A stretch of DNA of 64,000 nucleotides from NCBI GenBank assembly GCA_934539295.1, contig CAKTCN010000008.1:24338-88337 (forward strand). Direction: 5' to 3'. Under the pieces are notes generated by a model. It did no database searches, was not told where the DNA came from, and saw only the letters and a list, made by a program, of their open reading frames with translations. The DNA comes from an uncultured Allosphingosinicella sp. Lineage in GTDB: Bacteria > Pseudomonadota > Alphaproteobacteria > Sphingomonadales > Sphingomonadaceae. This document shows positions 10,941-20,442 of this stretch, piece by piece (position 1 is the stretch's first letter; every line of letters starts with the position of its first letter). The translations under genes were made by a program, and so were the position numbers.

Positions 10941-11112
10941 ACTCTCCCGCGTGATCGAATGGTCACACGCGTCCAGTGGGCCGCGATCCAGATGCGGCCC
11001 GCGCCTCGATCGAGCACCTCTTCAACATGCCCGCCCCCGCTTGCATCCTGAAAGGGGCTAGACTAGGGGAACGCGACTTTCCCGCAACCAGAAAAACAGG
11101 AGCCGCTCGGCC

Positions 11113-11535
11113 ATGGCGACCGAACGCACTTTCTCGATCATCAAGCCCGATGCGACCCGCCGCAACCTGACCGGCGCGGTCACTGCCAAGCTTGAGGAAG
11201 CCGGCCTGCGCGTCGTCGCTTCCAAGCGCATCCATATGACCCGCGAGCAGGCCGAGGGCTTCTACGCGGTGCACAAGGAGCGTCCGTTCTTCAACGACCT
11301 CGTCACCTTCATGATCTCCGGCCCGGTCGTCGTGCAGGTCCTGGAAGGCGAAAATGCGGTCCTCAAGAACCGCGAAGTCATGGGCGCGACCAACCCGGAA
11401 AATGCCGACGAAGGCACCATCCGCAAGCTGTTCGCGGAGTCGATCGAGGCGAACTCGGTCCACGGCTCCGACAGCCAGGAAAATGCCGCGATCGAGATCG
11501 ACTATTTCTTCAAGCCCGAAGAGATCGTCGGCTAA
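11113..11535 (+). CDS. ndk: Nucleoside diphosphate kinase
   Basis: Transfers the gamma-phosphate from ATP to nucleoside diphosphates through a phosphohistidine. The 140-residue protein is standard length. It starts with the family sequence [10 protein letters not shown], has the conserved [15 protein letters not shown] and [13 protein letters not shown] stretches, and the catalytic histidine is residue 117 in [13 protein letters not shown] lies about 10 bases before the ATG. It is probably monocistronic: a hairpin-bearing repeat lies immediately downstream and purN runs the other way. Confidence 0.98.
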   Translation: MATERTFSIIKPDATRRNLTGAVTAKLEEAGLRVVASKRIHMTREQAEGFYAVHKERPFFNDLVTFMISGPVVVQVLEGENAVLKNREVMGATNPENADEGTIRKLFAESIEANSVHGSDSQENAAIEIDYFFKPEEIVG

Positions 11536-11544
11536 TCAGCTACT

Positions 11545-11627
11545 CGTCATTGCGAGCGTAGCGAAGCAATCCAGAGCGGCGTCGACGTCGTCTGGATTGC
11601 TTCGTCGTTCCACTCCTCGCGCTGACG
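11545..11627. repeat. Palindromic dispersed-repeat-like element
   Basis: Between the convergent ndk and purN. CGAAGCAATCCAGA (11562-11575) is the exact reverse complement of TCTGGATTGCTTCG (11591-11604), giving a 14-bp stem with a 15-base loop that itself contains CGACGTCG. The outer arms CGTCA (11545) and TGACG (11623) also pair. The motif resembles the 'CATTGCGAGCG..GCGAAGCAATCC' palindromes dispersed in many bacterial genomes. Only one copy occurs in this window, so repetitiveness is inferred from general knowledge. It could also act as a bidirectional terminator. Confidence 0.7.
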
Positions 11628-11634
11628 ATAGTGC

Positions 11635-12222
11635 CTAGCGCACGCCCCGATACGCCCGGCAATATGCATCGAGCGTCTCGGGGTAGAGCCTGTGTTCCTC
11701 GGTCAGCACGCGCGCAGCCAGCGTCTCGGCCGTATCGCGCTCCCGGATCCGGACCTGCGCCTGGCCCAGCACCGGCCCGTCGTCCAGTTCTTCCGTCACC
11801 AGATGCACGGAGCAGCCCGCGAACATCTCGCCGCCCAGGATTGCCCGGTTATGCGTGTCCAGCCCCTTGTAGGCGGGAAGCAGGGACGGATGGACGTTGA
11901 GAATGCGGTCGCGCCACCGGCCGATGAAGGCGGGTGAAAGCAGCCGCATATAGCCCGCAAGCGCGATGATCTCGACGCCGTGCCGCCTCAGTTCTGCATC
12001 GAGCAGATCGTCGAACGCCTCGCGCTTCATGCCCTTGTGACTCTGCGCCCAGGTCGGGATGCCGAGCACGCGCGCCGCGAGCAGTCCGCGTGCCTCGGGA
12101 TCGTTCGCCGCAACCAGGGCGATGTCGTAGGCCCGCTCCTCGCGCCGCCGCCATTCGGCGAGCGCGACCATGTTGGATCCGCGGCCGGATATCAGGACAC
12201 CGACGCGGACGCGTTCAGCCAT
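11635..12222 (-). CDS. purN: Phosphoribosylglycinamide formyltransferase
   Basis: Transfers a formyl group from 10-formyl-THF to GAR in de novo purine synthesis. The 195-residue product opens with the phosphate-binding loop VLISGRGSN and has the catalytic region [15 protein letters not shown] and the [13 protein letters not shown] segment with the conserved aspartate. Its ATG overlaps the end of purM by 8 bases (ATGGCTGA), the usual coupled purM-purN arrangement. Confidence 0.97.
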   Translation of the reverse strand: MAERVRVGVLISGRGSNMVALAEWRRREERAYDIALVAANDPEARGLLAARVLGIPTWAQSHKGMKREAFDDLLDAELRRHGVEIIALAGYMRLLSPAFIGRWRDRILNVHPSLLPAYKGLDTHNRAILGGEMFAGCSVHLVTEELDDGPVLGQAQVRIRERDTAETLAARVLTEEHRLYPETLDAYCRAYRGVR

Positions 12223-13321
12223 GGAAGCTTGCCTTCCACGCCTCCCGGGCGCTCCACGTGCCCTGGCTTCCGGTTACCAGGCAGCCTTTCTGCCCCTCGA
12301 CGATGCCGCCGATCTCGAACACCGTTTCGCCGGCTGTTTCCAGTGCCGCCGTGACCTCGCCGGCATCTTCTGCGGCGACCACCACGATCATCCCGATCCC
12401 GCAGTTGAAGGTGCGGGACATCTCTTCCGGCTCGATGTTTCCTTGTGCCTGCAGGAACGCCATCAGCCGCGGCTGTGGCCAGGCATCGGCAGCCACGACC
12501 GCCTGCAAGCCGTCAGGCAGTATGCGCGGAATATTCTCGAGCAGTCCGCCACCGGTGATGTGCGCCAGCGCATGAACCTTGCCGCCGCGAACGACCGGCA
12601 GCAGCGACTTCACGTAGATGCGCGTCGGCTCCATCAGCCAGTCGATCAGCAGCCGATCGGGATCGAAAAGGGCAGGGCGATCGAGCTTCCACTCCTTGTC
12701 GGCCGCAAGCCGCCGAACCAGCGAATAGCCGTTCGAATGCACCCCCGACGAGGCAAGGCCCAGGATCACGTCGCCCGCCTTCACTCCCGCCCCGGTCAGC
12801 GCCTCTCCGCGTTCGACCGCCCCGACGCAGAAGCCGGCAAGGTCGTAATCTCCCGGCGCATACATGCCCGGCATCTCGGCTGTCTCGCCGCCGATCAGCG
12901 CGCAGCCGGCCTGGCGACACCCATCGGCGATACCCGCGACCACGCGCTCTGCAACACCCGTCTCCAGCTTGCCGGTCGCGAAATAGTCCAGGAAGAACAG
13001 CGGCTCGGCACCCTGGACGATGAGATCGTTAACGCACATGGCGACGAGGTCGATGCCCACCGTGTCATGCCGCCCGCTGTCGATGGCGAGCTTGAGCTTG
13101 GTGCCGACGCCGTCATTCGCCGCCACCAGCAGGGGATCGTGATAGCCCGCCGCCTTGAGGTCGAAGAAACCGCCGAAACCGCCCAGCGAGGCATCCGCAC
13201 CCGGCCGCGCGGTCGACTTGGCGAGCGGGCCGATTGCCTTCACCAACGCATTGCCTGCCTCGATGGAGACGCCGGCGCCGGCATAGGTGTAGGAAGCGGG
13301 CGGATCGTTGCGGTCTGTCAT
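12215..13321 (-). CDS. purM: Phosphoribosylformylglycinamidine cyclo-ligase
   Basis: AIR synthetase, the ATP-dependent ring closure preceding the carboxylation branch of purine synthesis. The 368-residue protein shows the typical [14 protein letters not shown] start, the GVGTKLKLA motif, [14 protein letters not shown] and the [15 protein letters not shown] segment. It is the first gene of the purM-purN operon and is divergent from an anchored protein gene, leaving a promoter region of about 60 bases. Confidence 0.97.
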   Translation of the reverse strand: MTDRNDPPASYTYAGAGVSIEAGNALVKAIGPLAKSTARPGADASLGGFGGFFDLKAAGYHDPLLVAANDGVGTKLKLAIDSGRHDTVGIDLVAMCVNDLIVQGAEPLFFLDYFATGKLETGVAERVVAGIADGCRQAGCALIGGETAEMPGMYAPGDYDLAGFCVGAVERGEALTGAGVKAGDVILGLASSGVHSNGYSLVRRLAADKEWKLDRPALFDPDRLLIDWLMEPTRIYVKSLLPVVRGGKVHALAHITGGGLLENIPRILPDGLQAVVAADAWPQPRLMAFLQAQGNIEPEEMSRTFNCGIGMIVVVAAEDAGEVTAALETAGETVFEIGGIVEGQKGCLVTGSQGTWSAREAWKASFHG

Positions 13322-13382
13322 AATGCGCGGCCTAGCTACATCGCGCTTGGATTTCCACGTTCAACTCGCCAAAAGGCGGGCC

Positions 13383-14603
13383 GTGAAGCTTAAGACCCGT
13401 TCCCTGTCGCTTGTTGCCGGAGCACTTGCTGCATCGATCGCCGGTGCAGGCCTGCTCTATGCACAGCTCGAAGGCTCCGACCGCGGCGTCCCGCCCGTCG
13501 AGAGCGCAAGCACGATCGAGGTGACCGGCATCGAGGTGGACGTCACGGCCAAGAGCGCCGACGAGGCCCGCTACGAAGGCTGGCGCCAGGCGCAGGCCAA
13601 GGGCTGGCGTGCTCTGTGGGCCAAAACCAACAATCGTCCGCAGAGCGAGGCGCCGGCGCTCAGCGAATCGGCGCTGAACGCAATGGTGGCCAGCATCGTC
13701 ATCGAGCGCGAGCAGATCGGCCCGACGCGTTACATTGCGCGGCTCGGCATCCTTTTCGACCGCGCCCGCAGCAGCCAGTTGCTCGGCCTGTCCAGTTTTG
13801 TGCGCCGCTCGCATCCTGTGCTGGTCATCCCGGTGATGCTGACCGGCTCCAGCGCGCAAAGTTTCGAATCGCGCAACGAATGGCAACGCGCCTGGGCACG
13901 CTTCCGCACGGTGAACAGCCCGATCGACTATGTGCGTCCCGTCGGCTCCGGCATCGACCCGCTGCTCCTCAATCTCGCACAAAGCCGCCGTCCCGGCCGT
14001 GCGCAGTGGCGCACGCTGATCGACCAATATGGCACGGCGGACATCGTCGTGCCGGAAGTACGGCTGAAGCGCAGCTATCCCGGCGGGCCCGCCATCGGGG
14101 AGTTCCTGGCTCGCCATGGGCCGGACAATCGCATTCTCGCCCACTTTGCCCTTCGCGCGGGGAACAGCGCCAGCATCCCGGCCATGCTGGACGAAGGCGT
14201 GCGTCGCCTCGACATCGCCTACACCAATGCCTTTGCATCAGGCCTCCTCTTCCCGGATCCGAGTCTCGAAGTCGTCGAGCCGGAGGTGATCGAGGAAGTG
14301 GCAGAGCAGGTCGAGACTTCGGCCCCGACCAGCGTGGCGCCTTCTATCCTCACGACGGGTGCTGCCACCTCCTTCAGCCTGCAATATGCGACGCCCGCGG
14401 CGGATGCCGTGACTCAGGCGGAGATATCGGTCAGCCGCGTGCCGGGCGTCACCTCGGCGCTAACCACCAGTCTCGCCATCGGCGGCACGTCCGTCATGCG
14501 GGCGACTTTTGCCGGCGATTCAGAGGCATTTGCCGCCGCGCTTCGTGCGCAAGGCTGGAATGTCGAGGTGGCCGGCGGCAACACGTTGCGGATCAGCCGC
14601 TGA
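13383..14603 (+). CDS. Exported or membrane-anchored uncharacterised protein next to hdaA
   Basis: A 406-residue protein with an N-terminal hydrophobic segment (LSLVAGALAASIAGAGLLY) that would act as signal peptide or anchor. The segment IEVTGIEVDVTAKSADEARYEGWRQAQ and the following 150 residues resemble the DUF2066-type exported domain. The C-terminal 80 residues (from about TSFSLQYATPA) form a ferredoxin-like alternation often labelled heavy-metal-associated, but no CxxC metal site is present. The GTG at 13383 is preferred over an open extension to 13308 because the hydrophobic segment then lies at the N-terminus. It is two bases from hdaA, suggesting one transcript. Function is unknown. 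Confidence 0.65.
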   Translation: MKLKTRSLSLVAGALAASIAGAGLLYAQLEGSDRGVPPVESASTIEVTGIEVDVTAKSADEARYEGWRQAQAKGWRALWAKTNNRPQSEAPALSESALNAMVASIVIEREQIGPTRYIARLGILFDRARSSQLLGLSSFVRRSHPVLVIPVMLTGSSAQSFESRNEWQRAWARFRTVNSPIDYVRPVGSGIDPLLLNLAQSRRPGRAQWRTLIDQYGTADIVVPEVRLKRSYPGGPAIGEFLARHGPDNRILAHFALRAGNSASIPAMLDEGVRRLDIAYTNAFASGLLFPDPSLEVVEPEVIEEVAEQVETSAPTSVAPSILTTGAATSFSLQYATPAADAVTQAEISVSRVPGVTSALTTSLAIGGTSVMRATFAGDSEAFAAALRAQGWNVEVAGGNTLRISR

Positions 14604-14604
14604 C

Positions 14605-15228
14605 GTGCAGGCCCAGATCGCCCTGCCGCTCGATTGGCCGGTGGCGGACCGCGACGAGGATTTCCTGATCTCCGACGCAAGCCGTCTGGCGTTCGAACAT
14701 TTGAAGCGTTGGTCGACCTGGCCGGTGGCTGCCACCTTGCTGACCGGTCCGCGCAAGTCGGGCCGCAGCCTGCTCGGCCGCATCTTCGTGCGCAAGACGG
14801 GCGGGCGCCTGTTCGACGACGCGCACAATCATGAGGAAGAGGCGATCTTCCACGCCTGGAACGAGGCTCAGGCTAGCCGGCGCCCTCTGCTCATAATCGC
14901 CGACGCCCCGCCGCCTTTGTGGCAGATCAGTTTGCCCGACCTGCGCTCTCGCATCGCAGCGACCCCGCAGATCGAGATTGGCGATCCTGACGATGGATTG
15001 ATCGGCGATCTCGTCACCAAATTGCTTGGTGACCGCGGCATTGCAGCACCGCCTGAACTCATCGATTATCTGGTTCCAAGGATCGAACGCAGCTACGTGG
15101 CCGTTCAGCAGGTGGTGGACGCTCTCGACCGAGCGGTCCTGTCGCATCACCGTCGCATGAGCCTGGCAATGGCGCGCAATGCCCTTGCCGACGCCGGGCT
15201 GATAAAAAGGTACAGAAGCCGCGCCTGA
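14605..15228 (+). CDS. hdaA: DnaA-related replication regulator (HdaA-like)
   Basis: A 207-residue DnaA/Hda-like ATPase without DnaA's DNA-binding domain; in alphaproteobacteria HdaA stimulates hydrolysis of DnaA-bound ATP to prevent re-initiation. The N-terminal QIALPLDWP resembles the clamp-binding peptide of Hda proteins. A degenerate nucleotide loop follows ([14 protein letters not shown]), and the lid region [20 protein letters not shown] is DnaA-like. The GTG at 14605 is chosen because it starts one base after the upstream stop and leaves the clamp-binding peptide near the N-terminus. It is followed after one base by ppk. The assignment to HdaA rests on architecture and size. Confidence 0.85.
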   Translation: MQAQIALPLDWPVADRDEDFLISDASRLAFEHLKRWSTWPVAATLLTGPRKSGRSLLGRIFVRKTGGRLFDDAHNHEEEAIFHAWNEAQASRRPLLIIADAPPPLWQISLPDLRSRIAATPQIEIGDPDDGLIGDLVTKLLGDRGIAAPPELIDYLVPRIERSYVAVQQVVDALDRAVLSHHRRMSLAMARNALADAGLIKRYRSRA

Positions 15229-15229
15229 T

Positions 15230-17395
15230 ATGGACAATATCGTCACTGCCGAAGCCGCCGACGCCCTGACGGAGCTGCCTGCTTCCCCACCTGACGGGGC
15301 ACGTTACTTCAACCGGGAATTGTCCTGGCTCGCCTTCAACCAGAGGGTGATGGAAGAGGCGTGCAACCGCGGCCACCCGCTTCTGGAGAGGCTTCGCTTT
15401 CTGTCGATTTCCGGCGACAACCTCGACGAATTCTTCATGGTGCGCGTGGCCGGACTCAAGGGTCAGCAGCTCGCCGGCGTGGAAGAACTTTCGGTTGACG
15501 GCCTCAATCCCGCGCAACAACTCGCCGCCATCGCGTACGAGACCGAACGGCTTTCCGCGAGCCAGCAGCAGGTGTGGCTGGACCTTCAGACCGCCTTGGC
15601 CGGGGTCGGCCTTGAAGTGCTCGAAAAGGACGGCATCGACGATGCGGCTGCCGAATGGCTGGACAAGCATTTCCGTGAACAGATCTTTCCTATCCTGACC
15701 CCCCAGGCGATCGACCCGGCGCACCCTTTCCCTTTCATTCCCAACAAGGGCTTCGCGCTCATCTTCGACCTTGGCAGCGAGGCGGAGGCCGAGACGATCC
15801 GCGAACTCGTGGTGGTGCCGCCCACCCTGCCGCGCTTCATCCGCTTGCCGGGTGAGAAGGCCCGCTACGTCGCGATCGAGACGCTGATCCGCCGGCAGAT
15901 CACGACGCTGTTCCCTGGCTATGAAGTGCTTGGGGAGGGCGCGTTCCGCCTCATCCGCGACAGCGATATCGAGGTGGAGGAAGAGGCGGAGGATCTCGTC
16001 CGTTACTTCCGAACCGCGATCAAGCGCCGCCGCCGCGGGCGTGTGATCCGCCTGAAGTTCCAGCATGGCATACCCGACCATCTCGCGAGCGAGGTACTGG
16101 CCGGCCTGGATGCCAGTGAGGCGCTGATCTCCATGTCAGCCGGTTTTCTCGGCATCGGCAATCTTGCCGAACTGGTCGACGAGGATCGTCCCGACCTGAA
16201 ATTCCCTCCTTACTCACCGCGTTTTCCCGAACGAATCCGGGAGCATGGCGGCGATTGCTTTGCCGCCATCCGAAGCAAGGACATCGTCGTTCACCATCCA
16301 TACGAGAGTTTCGAGGTGGTGATTGCCTTTCTGAAGCAGGCGGCTGCCGATCCCGACGTAGTCGCCATCAAGCAGACGCTCTACCGCGCCGGCAAGCAGT
16401 CTGCCGTCATCCGCGCGCTCATCGACGCGGCGGAGGCCGGCAAGTCGGTCACCGCCGTCGTGGAGCTCAAGGCTCGCTTCGACGAGGAGCAGAACATTCT
16501 GTGGGCCGACGCCCTGGAGCGCGCGGGCGTGCAGGTCGTCTACGGCTTCATCGAATGGAAGACGCACGCCAAGGTGTCGATGGTCGTGCGGCGTGAGGAA
16601 AAGGGCTATCGCACCTACTGCCATCTCGGCACGGGCAACTACCACCCCGTCACGGCGCGCATCTATACCGATCTAAGCTTCTTCACCGCCGATCCGCGCG
16701 TAGGCCGTGATGTAGCGCAGCTCTTCAACTACATCACCGGCTATGTCGAGCCGCGCGAGCTAGGGCTGATCACCATGTCGCCGATCGGCCTGCGCGAGCA
16801 TCTGACCATGCTCATCGACCAGGAAATCGCGTCCGCGCGCGCAGGCGAGCCGGCGGCTATCTGGGCCAAGATGAACTCGCTCGTCGACCCTGCCATCATC
16901 GAGAAGCTCTACGAAGCGAGTGGTGCAGGCGTGCAGGTAGACATCATCGCGCGCGGCATCTGCTGCCTGCGCCCCGGTGTAGAGGGTATGTCGGAGAATA
17001 TCCGGGTCAAGTCGATCGTCGGACGCTTTCTGGAACATAGCCGCATCTGGTGCTTCGGTAATGGCCGCGGACTGCCGCATCCCGATGCAAAGGTATTCAT
17101 CAGCTCCGCCGACTGGATGCCGCGCAATTTCGATCGCCGTGTCGAATATATGATCCCGATCGAGAATCCGACGGTCCATGCCCAGATCCTGGATCAGGTG
17201 ATGGTCGCCAACCTGATCGACAACGAACAAAGCTGGCGCCTCCATTCCGATGGTGTCTATGAACGGGTTGGAACACAAGGCGCCAAGGCCTTCAATCTTC
17301 ATCGCTATTTCATGACCAACCCCTCGCTCTCGGGCCGCGGTGCGGCGCATAGCGACGATGCTGTCCCACGCCTGCGTATCAGGCCCGAGCGTTGA
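15230..17395 (+). CDS. ppk: Polyphosphate kinase 1
   Basis: Reversibly polymerises ATP gamma-phosphate into polyphosphate. The 721-residue protein has the N-terminal [15 protein letters not shown] signature, the phosphohistidine region [18 protein letters not shown] with histidine 465 as candidate, and the C-terminal [10 protein letters not shown] stretch. It overlaps the next gene's possible TTG start, but the better ATG lies 6 bases after the stop, so ppk and ppx are directly adjacent: the synthesis and breakdown enzymes for the same polymer. Confidence 0.97.
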   Translation: MDNIVTAEAADALTELPASPPDGARYFNRELSWLAFNQRVMEEACNRGHPLLERLRFLSISGDNLDEFFMVRVAGLKGQQLAGVEELSVDGLNPAQQLAAIAYETERLSASQQQVWLDLQTALAGVGLEVLEKDGIDDAAAEWLDKHFREQIFPILTPQAIDPAHPFPFIPNKGFALIFDLGSEAEAETIRELVVVPPTLPRFIRLPGEKARYVAIETLIRRQITTLFPGYEVLGEGAFRLIRDSDIEVEEEAEDLVRYFRTAIKRRRRGRVIRLKFQHGIPDHLASEVLAGLDASEALISMSAGFLGIGNLAELVDEDRPDLKFPPYSPRFPERIREHGGDCFAAIRSKDIVVHHPYESFEVVIAFLKQAAADPDVVAIKQTLYRAGKQSAVIRALIDAAEAGKSVTAVVELKARFDEEQNILWADALERAGVQVVYGFIEWKTHAKVSMVVRREEKGYRTYCHLGTGNYHPVTARIYTDLSFFTADPRVGRDVAQLFNYITGYVEPRELGLITMSPIGLREHLTMLIDQEIASARAGEPAAIWAKMNSLVDPAIIEKLYEASGAGVQVDIIARGICCLRPGVEGMSENIRVKSIVGRFLEHSRIWCFGNGRGLPHPDAKVFISSADWMPRNFDRRVEYMIPIENPTVHAQILDQVMVANLIDNEQSWRLHSDGVYERVGTQGAKAFNLHRYFMTNPSLSGRGAAHSDDAVPRLRIRPER

Positions 17396-17400
17396 GGCCC

Positions 17401-18858
17401 ATGATCTCCCAACCTGCCGCCATTATCGACATCGGCTCCAATTCCGTGCGCCTGGTCGTCTATGACGGGCCGCGAAGAATTCCTGCTATCATCTTCAATG
17501 AAAAGGTTATGGCCGGCCTTGGTCGCGGCGTGGCTCGCACCGGCGAGCTGTCGGAGGCCGGGCAGGATCGCGCGCTCAAGGCCCTGCGCCGCTTCCACAT
17601 CCTGACCCGCCAGATGGAGGTATCGACCACGCGCGTCGTGGCCACGGCGGCGGTTCGCGAGGCGACCAACGGCCAGGCGTTTCTCGAGAAGGTACGGGAC
17701 ATCGGCTTCACGCCCGAGATCCTGACCGGCGAGCAGGAAGGACAGATGGCGGGGTACGGCGTCTTGTCCGGCATCCCGGAAGCAGACGGCATTGTCGGCG
17801 ATCTCGGCGGCGGCAGCCTTGAACTGGTCGATGTCGCGGCCGGACGCATACTCGGCAGCGCGTCCATTCCATTCGGCGTGCTCCGCCTGCCGGCACTGCT
17901 CGACAAGGGTGAGGCCGTCTTCGTGAAGCGGCTCGCCAAGGCGCTGGAGCCGATCGACTTTCGTCGGCGCGGGCGCAGGCGGCCCTTCTACATGGTCGGC
18001 GGATCGTGGCGCGCGCTCAGCCGCTTCGACATGGTTCGTACCCGACACCCGCTGCCCGTCAGCCACCACCATATATTGGCGCCGGACCGCATTCAGTCGC
18101 TACGGCGCGAGCTGCTCGCAACCGACAAGGATCGCTTGAAGGACGTTCCGGCGCTGTCCTCCTCGCGTATCCCGACGCTCCCCAACGCAGCGCTCCTGCT
18201 TGAGGCACTGGTGGAGGAACTGCGCCCCAGCGAACTCGTCACGTCCAGCTTCGGCATTCGTGAGGGCATGCTCTATGAACGCCTTGATCCCGCAACGCGC
18301 AGACTCGACCCGCTGATCGAGGCCGCACGACAGGCGGGCAGGGGCCTCGGTCGTTTTCCGGAACATGGCGATTTGCTCGACAAGTGGATCGCGCCGGTAT
18401 TCGCCGATCCTCCGCATCTGGCGCGCCTGCGCCGTGCGGCCTGCGTCCTGTCCGACATTGCGTGGCAGGCGCACCCCGATTTTCGTGCCGACCGCGGCCT
18501 CGACATGGCGCTGCATGGCAATTGGGTCGGCATAGATGCTCCGGGCCGCGTGTTGCTGGCCCAGGCACTCTACACCAATTTCGGCGGCAAGGATTTCGCC
18601 TCGCTGGAGGTCGCGCGCCTGTGCGCGCCCGAAGATCTTCGCCGCGCCACCTTGTGGGGTCTCGCCATACGCCTCGGGCATCGTTTCAGCGGCGGCGTCG
18701 CCACCAGCCTTGAACGCAGCCGCCTCGGAATACGCAGCGGCATGCTCCGGCTGGAGATCCGGCGCGGTGACGAGGCGCTTTTCGGCGATGCCGTGGAGAG
18801 GCGCCTCGACACGCTTGCCACCGGCCTTGGGCTCGGCGCCGAAGCAGTGGTGATGTAG
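17401..18858 (+). CDS. ppx: Exopolyphosphatase / pppGpp phosphohydrolase family
   Basis: Hydrolyses terminal phosphates of polyphosphate and may act on pppGpp. The 485-residue protein belongs to the ASKHA fold: IDIGSNSVRLVVYD (phosphate 1 loop, residues 10-23) and VGDLGGGSLEL (phosphate 2) are clear, followed by an HD-like helical C-terminal half as in Ppx/GppA. An earlier TTG at 17392 overlaps ppk, but the ATG at 17401 is better placed. The last stop lies 12 bases from the convergent I78-type lipoprotein gene. Confidence 0.94.
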   Translation: MISQPAAIIDIGSNSVRLVVYDGPRRIPAIIFNEKVMAGLGRGVARTGELSEAGQDRALKALRRFHILTRQMEVSTTRVVATAAVREATNGQAFLEKVRDIGFTPEILTGEQEGQMAGYGVLSGIPEADGIVGDLGGGSLELVDVAAGRILGSASIPFGVLRLPALLDKGEAVFVKRLAKALEPIDFRRRGRRRPFYMVGGSWRALSRFDMVRTRHPLPVSHHHILAPDRIQSLRRELLATDKDRLKDVPALSSSRIPTLPNAALLLEALVEELRPSELVTSSFGIREGMLYERLDPATRRLDPLIEAARQAGRGLGRFPEHGDLLDKWIAPVFADPPHLARLRRAACVLSDIAWQAHPDFRADRGLDMALHGNWVGIDAPGRVLLAQALYTNFGGKDFASLEVARLCAPEDLRRATLWGLAIRLGHRFSGGVATSLERSRLGIRSGMLRLEIRRGDEALFGDAVERRLDTLATGLGLGAEAVVM

Positions 18859-18870
18859 GTCGACGCGGCC

Positions 18871-19173
18871 TCAGCCGCAGCTGGCGCCCTCGACGCGGCC
18901 TTGCCCGTCGATCCGCAGGTTCAACCGATCCTCGCGATAGTCCATGGTCACCACGTCACCCGGACGAATCGAGCGCACGGTCTTCGCCCCACTCAGCTTG
19001 CGCGCCTCTTCGGCGAGCGCAGGCGTGTGCGGCTTTCCGACCATGGCCGATACCTTGCTCGCATCGCAATGTCCCGTCGCGGTTTCGGCAGCGGGCACCT
19101 GCTCGGCACTCTCCACTGGTGCCGTTACACACCCCCCCGCCAGCACAGCCGCCAAGACAATCGCCTTCGTCAT
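18871..19173 (-). CDS. I78-type peptidase-inhibitor lipoprotein
   Basis: A 100-residue protein with a lipoprotein signal (MTKAIVLAAVLAGGC, lipobox LAGGC) and a C-terminal domain resembling the I78 inhibitor family: a conserved early cysteine (GHCDASK), then IRPGDVVTMDYREDRLNLRID and a closing CG. I78 members inhibit serine peptidases; here the target is unknown. The start at 19173 overlaps the RNase D stop as ATGA, so the two genes are coupled. An upstream open extension to 19278 was rejected because it would bury the lipobox. Confidence 0.8.
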   Translation of the reverse strand: MTKAIVLAAVLAGGCVTAPVESAEQVPAAETATGHCDASKVSAMVGKPHTPALAEEARKLSGAKTVRSIRPGDVVTMDYREDRLNLRIDGQGRVEGASCG

Positions 19174-20339
19174 TCCTGTTCCGTCCTCGTCATAACCAGC
19201 TTGCCCCCGCGCACAGCGAAAGCGAGCCGGCCCTCGATAAGATCCACCGCATCGCGGCCGAATTCCTCGTACCGCCATCCTTCCAGGATCGAGAGCCCCT
19301 CGCGCCGACCGGCGGCGAGCAGTTCCAGTTCCTCGGACCGGGCCACAAGGCGCGCCGCGACGTTGCTCTCGCGTGAACGTATCTTGAGGAGCAGCTTCAG
19401 GAGGTCCGCCACCAGCGAACCCTCACGCCCCAGGCCCGGCTTGTCCTCGCGCGCCGGCAGCTCGTCAGCCGGCAACGGCCCCGCCCCCTCCAGCGCCTCC
19501 ATCAGCCGCGCGCCGATGTCGTTGCTTTTCCACCCCGCAGACAGCCCGCGCACCCGCGCCAGCGCATCCTGGTTCGCCGGGGGGTGCGACGCGATGTCGG
19601 CCAGCGTCTCATCCTTCATGATCCGCCCACGCGGCAGATTCTTGCCCCGCGCCTCATTCTCGCGCCACGCCGCCAGCGCCTTCAACCGCCCGAGCACCTC
19701 GGGCTTGCGGCTCGAGATGCGGACCTTCTTCCAGGCGATATCGGCTTCGTTGGCGTAATTGGCGATATCGCCGATCCGCTCCATCTCCTGGTCCAGCCAC
19801 GCGCCGCGCCCGGTCTTGATCAGGCGCTTGAGCATTTTGGGGAAAAGGTCGGCCAGATAGGTGACGTCGCCGATCGCATAATCGATTTGGCGCTTGTCGA
19901 GCGGCCGCCGCGCCCAATCAGTAAAGCGCGCCCCTTTGTCCAGGCTCTTGCCGATCAGGCTTTCCACCAGGTTCGAATAGCCGATCTGTTCGCCCAGCCC
20001 CAAGGCCATTGCGGCAATCTGCGTATCGAACAGGGGGTGCGGCGTCTTGCCGGTGAGATTGTAGATGATCTCGATATCCTGCCCACCGGCATGGAAGACC
20101 TTCAGCACATCCTCATTGTCGACCAGCAGACGCAGCAGGGGAGAGAGGTCCAGTCCTTCAGCCTTGGGGTCGACCGCCGCGGCTTCCTCCTGGTTGCCGA
20201 TCTGGATCAGGCATAGATCGGGCCAGTAGGTGCTCTCGCGCATGAACTCGGTGTCCACGGCGACGAACTCGGATCGGGCGAGGCGTTCACAAAGGGCGGC
20301 AAGCGACTCGGTGTCGGTGATCAGCGGATGTATATGCAT
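19170..20339 (-). CDS. rnd: Ribonuclease D
   Basis: A 3'-5' exoribonuclease for tRNA precursor trimming. The 389-residue product has the DEDD exonuclease motifs: VDTEFMRESTYWPDLCLIQIG (motif I), FHAGGQDIEII (motif II) and YAIGDVTYLADLFP (motif III, with tyrosine and aspartate). HRDC-like helices follow (residues about 205-290). The start MHIHPLITDT is near the divergent aspS. Length is normal. Confidence 0.95.
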   Translation of the reverse strand: MHIHPLITDTESLAALCERLARSEFVAVDTEFMRESTYWPDLCLIQIGNQEEAAAVDPKAEGLDLSPLLRLLVDNEDVLKVFHAGGQDIEIIYNLTGKTPHPLFDTQIAAMALGLGEQIGYSNLVESLIGKSLDKGARFTDWARRPLDKRQIDYAIGDVTYLADLFPKMLKRLIKTGRGAWLDQEMERIGDIANYANEADIAWKKVRISSRKPEVLGRLKALAAWRENEARGKNLPRGRIMKDETLADIASHPPANQDALARVRGLSAGWKSNDIGARLMEALEGAGPLPADELPAREDKPGLGREGSLVADLLKLLLKIRSRESNVAARLVARSEELELLAAGRREGLSILEGWRYEEFGRDAVDLIEGRLAFAVRGGKLVMTRTEQE

Positions 20340-20442
20340 TGGCGCGCGTCATAGCCGCACCCGCTCGCCTTGACAAAGCAAGTCCTTGCCGCGAAGCGCT
20401 CGGCCTAAATACCGACAGCAAAAACTCGAAAGCAGTCCACAC

